Part shown: in pieces, positions 58,293-64,000 of the stretch
Layout of the letters: every line of letters starts with the position of its first letter
How positions within the stretch are numbered: the first letter of the stretch is position 1
From: Streptomyces sp. ISL-43
GTDB lineage: Bacteria; Actinomycetota; Actinomycetes; Streptomycetales; Streptomycetaceae
Assembly: GCF_018614195.1 (NCBI RefSeq)
Contig: NZ_JAGGOT010000048.1
Coordinates: 1-64,000, forward strand
Reading direction: 5' to 3'
DNA: 64,000 bases
Notes under the pieces: generated by a model
Told to the model about the DNA's origin: nothing
The model's input: only the letters and a program-made list of their open reading frames with translations
Database searches by the model: none
Made by a program: the position numbers and the translations under genes

Positions 58293-59516
58293 ATGCCGGA
58301 CCCGCTGCTCTTCGGCGCACCGCAGTACAACCTGTGGATCGAGACGGTGTTCGAGCCGACGCAGGCCAAGGTGCTGGCGTACGCGGAGCGGCTGTTGGCG
58401 GAGGGCTTCCCGCCCGGCGTGCTGATGATCGACGACCGGTGGAGCAACGACTACGGGGACTGGACCTTCCATCCCGGCCGCTTCCCGGACCCGGCGGGCA
58501 TGGTCGCCCGGCTCCACCGGCTCGGCTTCAAGGTGATGCTGTGGCTCGTGCCCTATGTGACCCCCGACTCCCCCACCGCGCGGCAGTTGGGCGACGAGGG
58601 CCTGCTGGTGCGCGACACCGGTCCCGGCGCGGACGGGCGGGCCAAGGTCGCCTCGTGGTGGAACGGCTGGAGCGCCGGACTCGATCTGCTCGACCCGCGG
58701 GCGCGGGCATGGCTCACCGGCCGGCTGGAAGCCCTGCGGGACGACATCGGCATCGACGGGTTCAAGTTCGACGGGGGCGACGCGCCCTGGTGGCGCGCGC
58801 TCGGGTGCGTGGACCCGGAGGCTTACACCCACGCGTGGAACCGCTTCGGCGTCGACTGGCCGCTCAACGAGTTCCGCGACGCGTGGAGGGCGGCGGGCCT
58901 GCCGCTCGCCCAGCGCCAGCAGGACAAGTACCACCTGTGGGAAGGGCGCTTCGGCCTCGACAGCCTGATCCCGAACGCCCTGGCGCAGGCACTGACCGGG
59001 CACGCCTTCACCTGCCCCGACATGATCGGCGGCGGCGAGTTCCGCTTCGTCCCGGGCGAGGGCGGCGAGGGCTTCGACGAGGAGCTCTTCGTCCGCTACG
59101 CCCAGATCGCCGCGCTGTTCCCCATGATGCAGTTCTCCATGGCGCCGTGGCGCGTGCTCTCCCCCGGCAACCTCGCCGTCGTCCGCGCGGCCGCCCACCT
59201 GCACACCGAGCTCGCCCCGGAGATCCTCGCTCTCGCCGAGCACGCCGCGGCCACGGGCGAACCGATCCAACGCCCCCTCGAATGGGCCTTCCCCCACCGG
59301 GGCTACGCCGCGGTCACCGACCAGTTCATGCTGGGCGACACCCTGATGGTGGCCCCGGTGGTGGCCAAGGGCTCGGACGGGCGCGAGGTCCTCGTCCCGC
59401 CGGGCACGTGGCTGGCCGACGACGGCCAAACGTACGAGGGCCCGGCGACGGTACGGATCGACGCGCCACTGGCCCGCCTGCCGTATCTCCGCAGCATCGC
59501 CGCGCCGAAGGGCTGA
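58293..59516 (+). CDS. GH31-type glycosidase, N-terminally truncated
   Basis: The 407-residue frame begins MPDPLLFGAPQYNLWIETVF and holds the GH31 catalytic barrel: GVLMIDDRWSNDYGDWTF, GFKFDGGDAPWW (nucleophile Asp in KFDGG), TCPDMIGGGEFRF (acid/base region) and MQFSMAPWRVLSP. A short beta domain follows (LMVAPVVAKGSDGREVLVPPGTWLADDG). GH31 enzymes normally carry about 200 further N-terminal residues forming a beta-sandwich that helps shape the active site; these are missing. Upstream, the frame joins a broken permease. Without its N-domain and ribosome-binding site the product is probably not made or not active. Confidence 0.85.
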   Translation: MPDPLLFGAPQYNLWIETVFEPTQAKVLAYAERLLAEGFPPGVLMIDDRWSNDYGDWTFHPGRFPDPAGMVARLHRLGFKVMLWLVPYVTPDSPTARQLGDEGLLVRDTGPGADGRAKVASWWNGWSAGLDLLDPRARAWLTGRLEALRDDIGIDGFKFDGGDAPWWRALGCVDPEAYTHAWNRFGVDWPLNEFRDAWRAAGLPLAQRQQDKYHLWEGRFGLDSLIPNALAQALTGHAFTCPDMIGGGEFRFVPGEGGEGFDEELFVRYAQIAALFPMMQFSMAPWRVLSPGNLAVVRAAAHLHTELAPEILALAEHAAATGEPIQRPLEWAFPHRGYAAVTDQFMLGDTLMVAPVVAKGSDGREVLVPPGTWLADDGQTYEGPATVRIDAPLARLPYLRSIAAPKG

Positions 59517-59568
59517 GGCGCTGCCGGCGAGGGCCCCGCGTCCCCGTGCCGGCGGCCCCGGGCCCCCG

Positions 59569-60768
59569 CTACGGCGTCCCGGGCGCCGGCCTGATCCTGC
59601 GGGCGCCCGCGGCGGGGGCGGCCTCGAGGATGCGCGGGGGGCGGTGGCCGGCGGCCGCGAAGGCAGCGGTGACGGACCCGCCGACCGCGCTCTCCCGCCC
59701 GGCTTCCACCAGCACGATGACGGAGCCGCCGAAGCCGCCTCCGGTCATCCGGGCGCCGAGTGCCCCGGCGCCCAGCGCCGCGGTCACGACGAGGTCGGTC
59801 TCCGGGCACGAGACGCGGTAGTCGTCGCGCAGCGACGCGTGGCCGGCGGTGAGGATCGGGCCGAGTGCCGCGGCGTTCCCCTCCCGGAGCCGGGTGACGG
59901 CTTCGGTGACCCGCACGTTCTCGGTCACCACGTGGCGGACCAGTGGTGCGAGTTCCGGCGGCAAGGCTCGCAGGGCCTGCGGGAGTTCATCGGCGGACAG
60001 GTCTCGCAGGGCGGGCAGGCCGAGCAGGGCTGCGGCGCGTTCACAGCCCGCGCGCAGGGCGGCGTACGCCCCGTCGCCGAGGTCGTGGGTGACCCGGGTG
60101 TCGATCACCAGCAGCCGCAGCCCCTGGCCCCGCAGGTCGAAGGGGACCTGCCGGTGGCTCTCCGGGGTACGGGCGTCGAGGTGGAGGGCGGCCTCGGCGG
60201 TACAGCAGACCGAGGCCATCTGGTCCATGATCCCGCAGGGGATGCCGGCGAAGCCGTTCTCCGCGCGCTGCGCGATCCGGGCCAACTCGGGTCCGGTCAG
60301 GCCCAGTTCGTACAGCCCGTCGTACGCGACGGCGACCGCGCACTCCAGGGCCGCGGAGGAGGAGAGGCCGGCGCCGGTCGGCACCGTGCTGTCGAAGTGG
60401 AGGTCCGCGCCCCCGACCGCGTGTCCCGCCTCGGCCAGTGCCCAGACCACACCGGCCGGGTAGGCCGTCCAGCCCGTCACGACTCCGGGGGCCAGGCCGG
60501 CGACCACCAGGTCCGTGATCCGGCCGTCGCCCTGCGCGCTGTGCAGCCGCAGCCGCCCGTCCGTGCGGCCGCGGGCGGCGAGCAGGGTGGTCTGCGGGAG
60601 GGCGATCGGAAGGGCGAACCCGTCGTTGTAGTCGGTGTGTTCGCCGATCAGGTTGACCCGGCCCGGCGCAGCCCAGACCCCGTCCGGGGCACCGCCGAAG
60701 AGCCGCCGGAAATCGTCCGCGACCCCCTCGGCCCGGCTGTCGTCGTCCCACTGAGCGGTCCGGTTCAC
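59569..60768 (-). CDS. galK: Galactokinase
   Basis: The 399-residue GHMP kinase shows the galactokinase signature GRVNLIGEHTDYNDGFALP near residue 40, the ATP-binding loop PTGAGLSSSAALE, and the C-terminal motif RMTGGGFGGS. It phosphorylates galactose to galactose-1-phosphate, the first Leloir step. The GTG start overlaps the galT stop (GTGA) and has GGAGG just upstream, so the two are translationally coupled. It converges on the GH31 remnant. Together with galT it would consume galactose freed by the two GH42 enzymes. No galE lies in the window. Confidence 0.97.
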   Translation of the reverse strand: MNRTAQWDDDSRAEGVADDFRRLFGGAPDGVWAAPGRVNLIGEHTDYNDGFALPIALPQTTLLAARGRTDGRLRLHSAQGDGRITDLVVAGLAPGVVTGWTAYPAGVVWALAEAGHAVGGADLHFDSTVPTGAGLSSSAALECAVAVAYDGLYELGLTGPELARIAQRAENGFAGIPCGIMDQMASVCCTAEAALHLDARTPESHRQVPFDLRGQGLRLLVIDTRVTHDLGDGAYAALRAGCERAAALLGLPALRDLSADELPQALRALPPELAPLVRHVVTENVRVTEAVTRLREGNAAALGPILTAGHASLRDDYRVSCPETDLVVTAALGAGALGARMTGGGFGGSVIVLVEAGRESAVGGSVTAAFAAAGHRPPRILEAAPAAGARRIRPAPGTP

Positions 60769-61814
60769 GACAGGGCCTCCCGAAGTCGTCGCGCGGCCGC
60801 CTCGGGAGCCACGTCGTTGATGAACGCCTCCGTCCCGGACTCCGTCCCGGCGAGGAACTTGAGCTTGTCGGGAGACCGTCGGACGGTGAACAGCTCCAGG
60901 TGCAGGGCCAGCTCGGCGCCCTGGGTGCGGGGTGCCTGGTGCCAGGCGGAGATGTACGGGGTGGGGGCCGGCGCCCGCGACTGCCCGGGTACGGGGAACA
61001 GCCGGTCGAACCGGCGCAGCAGGTCCAGGTAGATGCCGGGGAACTCGGCCCGCTCGGCGTCGGTGAGGCAGGTCAGGTCGGGGACCCGGCGGTGCGGGTA
61101 GAGGTGCACCTCGTACGGCCAGCGGGCGGCGTAGGGCACGAAGGCGGTCCAGTGCTCCCCGGCGGTCACCACCCGCTCGGTGGCGGCGCGGGCGCCCGAC
61201 AGCAGGTCCTCGAAGAGGTTGCGTCCGGTGGCGGCACGGTGGGCGGCCGCGGCGGCCGTCATCTTGGCGGTGCGCGGCGTGACGAAGGGGAAGGCGTAGA
61301 TCTGGCCGTGCGGGTGGGCGAGCGTCACTCCGATCTCGGCCCCGCGGTTCTCGAAGCAGTACACCTGCTCGACGTCCGGGAGGGCGGAGAGCTCCGCGGT
61401 GCGGTCGGTCCACGCGTCCAGGACCAGGCGGGCGGCGGCCGGGGTGAGGTCGGCGAATCCGGCCTCGTGCTCCGGGGTGAAGCACACGACCTCGCAGCGT
61501 CCGGCCTCGCCCGCGAGGGAGGGGAAGCGGTTCTCGAAGACGGCCACCTCGTAGTCGGCGGCGGGGATCTCGCCGAGCCGGCCGTCCCTGGAGGGGCAGA
61601 GGGGGCACTCGCCGGCGGGCGGGTGGTAGGTGCGGGCCTGGCGGTGGGAGGCGATGGTGATCCAGTCGCCGGTCGCCTCGTCGCGCCGCAGCTCCGGGCG
61701 ACTGCTCACCCGGTCCAGCGGGCGCAGGTCGGGCGCGTCGCGTACGGCGGTCTCGTCATTGTCGAAGTAGATCAGTTCGCGGCCGTCCGCGAGTTTCGAG
61801 AGGGTCTTCTTCAC
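60765..61814 (-). CDS. galT: Galactose-1-phosphate uridylyltransferase
   Basis: The 349-residue HIT-superfamily enzyme contains the catalytic AHPHGQIYAFPF (His-Pro-His), the zinc-site CPLCPSRDG and FENRGAEIGVTLAHPHG. A second half has YEVHLYPHRRVPDL and HLELFTVRRSPDKLKFLAG. It exchanges UMP between UDP-glucose and galactose-1-phosphate. The GTG start lies only six bases after a TAGTCT -10 box and lacks a ribosome-binding site, so the transcript is probably leaderless. It is divergent from the DeoR gene, with TTGATT/AATCAA half-sites between. Confidence 0.96.
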   Translation of the reverse strand: MKKTLSKLADGRELIYFDNDETAVRDAPDLRPLDRVSSRPELRRDEATGDWITIASHRQARTYHPPAGECPLCPSRDGRLGEIPAADYEVAVFENRFPSLAGEAGRCEVVCFTPEHEAGFADLTPAAARLVLDAWTDRTAELSALPDVEQVYCFENRGAEIGVTLAHPHGQIYAFPFVTPRTAKMTAAAAAHRAATGRNLFEDLLSGARAATERVVTAGEHWTAFVPYAARWPYEVHLYPHRRVPDLTCLTDAERAEFPGIYLDLLRRFDRLFPVPGQSRAPAPTPYISAWHQAPRTQGAELALHLELFTVRRSPDKLKFLAGTESGTEAFINDVAPEAAARRLREALS

Positions 61815-61820
61815 CCGCCA

Positions 61821-61848
61821 AGACTAAACAGATTTCAAAACAAATCAA
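61821..61848 (-). promoter_or_regulatory. Promoter of galTK (leaderless)
   Basis: On the minus strand TTGATT (61848-61843) and TAGTCT (61826-61821) are 16 bp apart. The galT GTG begins six bases after the -10, so transcription should start on it. Confidence 0.7.
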
Positions 61849-61861
61849 CAGTCTGTCGGCC

Positions 61862-61880
61862 TTGATTCCTCCAGAATCAA
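61862..61880. promoter_or_regulatory. Inverted repeat operator between galT and the DeoR gene
   Basis: TTGATTC, five bases, GAATCAA: perfect 7-bp arms. A third half-site AATCAA lies in the galT -35 (61843-61848). This A/T-rich set stands out in the local GC context and is the likely DeoR-protein target. Confidence 0.65.
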
Positions 61881-61944
61881 ACAGCACATGCATGCTATGT
61901 TGTTGCTTCCTGACCGGATTCCCCTGATACCCGGGAGTGACCTC

Positions 61945-62754
61945 GTGGCCGAGCAGGCTGCGCAGCTGGCCCATCAGCGACGCGCGTTCATCCTCGAAGC
62001 GGTCCGGCGCGACGGCTCGGTACGGGTGGCGGACCTGGTCGGGCAGCTCGGCGTCTCGGACATGACGGTCCGCCGGGACCTGGACACCCTCGCCCGGAGC
62101 GGCGCCGTGGAGAAGGTGCACGGCGGGGCCGTGGCCACCGCCGTGACCAGCGGGCACGAGCCCGGCTTCGACGCCAAGTCCGATCTGGAGGGGGCCGCGA
62201 AGGCCGCCATCGCGGCGACGGCCGCGGCCCTGGTGGAGCCGGGCAGCGTGGTCGCGGTCTCGGGCGGAACCACCGCGCACGCCGTCGCCGCCCGGCTGCT
62301 CGGCGTCCCGCGGCTCACGATCGTCACCAACTCCCTTCCGGTGGCCGACCTGGTACGGGCCGCCGGCCGCGACGTCGGGGCCGCGGCCCCCACCCTGCTG
62401 CTCACCGGTGGCTGCCCCACCCCCTCGGCCGCGCTGGTCGGCCCGCTCGCCGACCTGGTGATCGGCTCCCTCCACGTGGACCTGCTCGTCCTCGGGGCGC
62501 ACGGGGTGACGGAGGAGGCCGGGCTGACCACCCCCAACCTCACGGAGGCCCAGACCAACCGGGCGCTGGTCGCCTCGGCACGGCGGATCGCCGTCGTGGC
62601 CGACCACAGCAAGTGGGGGGTGGTCGGGCTCAGCGGTTTCGCGGCGCTGCAGCAGGCCGACTGGTTCGTGACCGACGCGGGCATGCCCGCCGCGGCCCGC
62701 ACCGTCCTCGCGGAGGCGGTGGGTGAACTCCTCGTCGCGGGCGAGGAGCACTGA
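61945..62754 (+). CDS. DeoR/GlpR-family regulator of galactose genes
   Basis: The 269-residue protein has an N-terminal DeoR helix-turn-helix (VRVADLVGQLGVSDMTVRRDLDTLARSG) and a sugar-phosphate-binding domain with VVAVSGGTTAHAVAARL, VTNSLPVADLV, LLLTGGCPTPS and LGAHGVTEEAGLTTPNL. GTG 61945 is chosen because GGGAG lies eight bases upstream; the ATG 57 bases earlier would add 19 hydrophobic residues without a ribosome-binding site. Divergence from galTK and the shared half-sites suggest it represses galTK until a galactose phosphate appears. Confidence 0.93.
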   Translation: MAEQAAQLAHQRRAFILEAVRRDGSVRVADLVGQLGVSDMTVRRDLDTLARSGAVEKVHGGAVATAVTSGHEPGFDAKSDLEGAAKAAIAATAAALVEPGSVVAVSGGTTAHAVAARLLGVPRLTIVTNSLPVADLVRAAGRDVGAAAPTLLLTGGCPTPSAALVGPLADLVIGSLHVDLLVLGAHGVTEEAGLTTPNLTEAQTNRALVASARRIAVVADHSKWGVVGLSGFAALQQADWFVTDAGMPAAARTVLAEAVGELLVAGEEH

Positions 62755-62769
62755 GGGCCGCGGCCCGGA

Positions 62770-63777
62770 TCAGGCTCCGGGCTCCTCGGGAGCCGGTCCG
62801 GTGGTGGCCCGGATGACCAGTTCGGGATCGAACAGCAGCTCTCCCGTCGGTACGTCCCGGTTGCTTACGAGTGCCAGCACGCTGCGGCCCACCTCCAGCG
62901 CCAGCCGGTCGGCCGGCTGGCGCACCGTGGTCAGGGGCGGATCGGTGAACTCGGTGATGGCCGAACCGTCGTAGCCCACGACCGACACGTCGCCGGGCAC
63001 CGAGCGCCCCTGGCGGCGGACGCCCCGGATCGCGCCGAGGGCCATGTAGTCGCTCGCCGCGACGATCGCGGTGGCGCCCAGCGCCAGCAGCGGGCCGACG
63101 GCGGCCTGGCCGCCCTCCACCGTGTAGGACTGCCGCACGACCCAGCGCTCCGGGTCCTCGATGCCCCGTTTGGCCATGGCCTCCAGGAAGCCCCGCACCC
63201 GGCGGTCGGCGGGCTGGTTGCCCGCCGGCCCCGAGGCCATCCCGATCCTGCGGTGGCCCAGCCGATGGAGGTGGTCGACGGCCAGTTCGGCGGCGAGCGC
63301 GTCGTCCGTGGAGAAGACCGGCGTGGGCACCCCGTCCGCGAACTCGCCGTTGATCCCGACGTAGGGGACCCGGCGCTGGCGCAGCAGTTCGTACGTCTCG
63401 GTGTCGGCCCCCTCGACGGTGTTGGACGCCGAGAGGAAGACGACGGCCGCGACACCCTTGTCGACGAGCGCGGAGATGAAGTCCCGCTCCTGCACTCCGC
63501 CCGGGAAGGCGGGGCACAGGACGGTCTTCAGTCCGTGCGGGGCGAGTGCCGACTCGATGCGCTCGGCCACATCCGCGAAGAACGGGTTGGACACGAACTC
63601 GGTGATCACAGCGACCAGTTGACCCTGCGTCTGCCGCTCGTAGCCGAGCTCCGCCATGGCCTGTTCGACCGCGTCCCGGGTCTTCTTCGACACCCCCTGG
63701 CGTCGGTTGATCACCCGGCTGACGGTCGCCTCGCTGACCTGGGCGCGAGCTGCGACCTCGGTGATCCCGACCTTCAT
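62770..63777 (-). CDS. LacI-family regulator
   Basis: The 335-residue protein has a LacI helix-turn-helix (VGITEVAARAQVSEATVSRVINRRQGVS) and an effector domain with LVAVITEFVSNPFFADVAERIESAL and VVGYDGSAITEFTDPPLTTVRQP. Its ATG overlaps the stop of an upstream gene (ATGA), so it is translated with that gene rather than from its own promoter. The operator and inducer are not visible in this window. It converges on the DeoR gene with 15 bases between the stops. Confidence 0.93.
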   Translation of the reverse strand: MKVGITEVAARAQVSEATVSRVINRRQGVSKKTRDAVEQAMAELGYERQTQGQLVAVITEFVSNPFFADVAERIESALAPHGLKTVLCPAFPGGVQERDFISALVDKGVAAVVFLSASNTVEGADTETYELLRQRRVPYVGINGEFADGVPTPVFSTDDALAAELAVDHLHRLGHRRIGMASGPAGNQPADRRVRGFLEAMAKRGIEDPERWVVRQSYTVEGGQAAVGPLLALGATAIVAASDYMALGAIRGVRRQGRSVPGDVSVVGYDGSAITEFTDPPLTTVRQPADRLALEVGRSVLALVSNRDVPTGELLFDPELVIRATTGPAPEEPGA

Positions 63778-64000
63778 CGCGGTCCTTCCGTGATCGTGAG
63801 CGATACCAGACCGCCGCGCGGCACCGCCAGCGAGCGTGCTCCCTCCGGCAGATACGTCGGCGGACCGTCCATGATACGGCCGTCCGGCCCGTGAACCGCG
63901 CCCATGACGCGGCCCCCGCCGCCCCGCACCTCCACCATCACCCGGTCCCGGTCCGAGCCGTTGACCAGATGGAAGTGCCGGTACGCGGAGAAGTCCAGCG
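63774..64000 (-). CDS. C-terminal fragment of an unidentified protein (window edge)
   Basis: The gene enters from the right edge, and only its last 75 codons are visible. They read as a beta-rich domain (FSAYRHFHLVNGSDRDRVMVEVRGGGGR, then SLAVPRGGLVSLTITEG), as found at the C-terminus of glycosidases or other secreted carbohydrate-active proteins. Its TGA overlaps the start of the LacI gene, so the two form an operon. I cannot name a family. Confidence 0.6.
   Translation of the reverse strand, partial: LDFSAYRHFHLVNGSDRDRVMVEVRGGGGRVMGAVHGPDGRIMDGPPTYLPEGARSLAVPRGGLVSLTITEGPR

Noticed and set aside
1..64000. tRNA, rRNA, insertion sequences, prophage or attachment sites
   Set aside because: I found no tRNA-like T-loop/acceptor pairs, no transposase or integrase motifs and no terminal repeats.

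Overview
The window looks like a chromosomal segment of a Streptomyces. GC is very high, GTG and TTG starts are common, and the gene content is typical of the genus: a lysX fusion, an ECF sigma factor, two SpoIIE-type phosphatases, a class F sortase, an Rpf/LysM/M23 wall hydrolase, and many LacI regulators beside secreted glycosidases. I saw no rRNA, tRNA, CRISPR array, insertion sequence or prophage.

0-12 kb: a cell-surface block comes first. It holds a cut-off Pro-rich membrane protein, a DUF4239 protein, two related secreted proteins with C-terminal anchors and a class F sortase. It is followed by a polysaccharide deacetylase, the lysyl-phosphatidylglycerol synthase/lysyl-tRNA synthetase fusion lysX, a universal stress protein, a CapA-like lipoprotein and an ECF sigma factor. 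12-17 kb: a Fpg/Nei DNA glycosylase, a TPR protein, and a DUF6777 lipoprotein seven bases upstream of a PAS/GAF/PP2C/HATPase regulator. 17-21 kb: a YndJ - DUF1990 - lipase-maturation-factor operon behind two TTGAAC-NN-GTTCAA palindromes. 21-31 kb: a 58-residue peptide gene, a zinc-ribbon SDR, an EamA-type transporter convergent with the Rpf-like peptidase, gnd, and a panD - GNAT - Asp/Glu racemase cluster. 31-37 kb: lipoproteins, membrane proteins, a flavohemoprotein with a PNPOx partner, and a head-to-head pair of 5'-truncated genes.

37-64 kb is a plant-polysaccharide island. A GH48 cellulase sits under a perfect CebR-type box. It is followed by a GH10/CBM2 gene that has lost the middle of its catalytic domain. 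An ABC sugar importer with its LacI regulator diverges from a GH42 beta-galactosidase and a secreted GH53 galactanase. A second LacI gene, a second GH42 gene and a secreted GH5 enzyme share three operators of the form TGTTnGCGCnnACA. The divergent arm of that regulon is a collapsed ABC permease running into an N-terminally truncated GH31 gene. galT-galK with a divergent DeoR regulator, and a third LacI gene overlapping the tail of another protein, complete the island.

Read together, GH53 and the GH42 enzymes would release galactose from galactans, the ABC importer would bring in oligosaccharides, and GalK/GalT would process the galactose. A recurrent theme is deletion scarring. At least five junctions (near 32.77, 37.30, 37.87, 57.90 and 58.28 kb) remove parts of genes, four of them inside the carbohydrate island. 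This is either natural erosion or an assembly problem that should be checked against reads.
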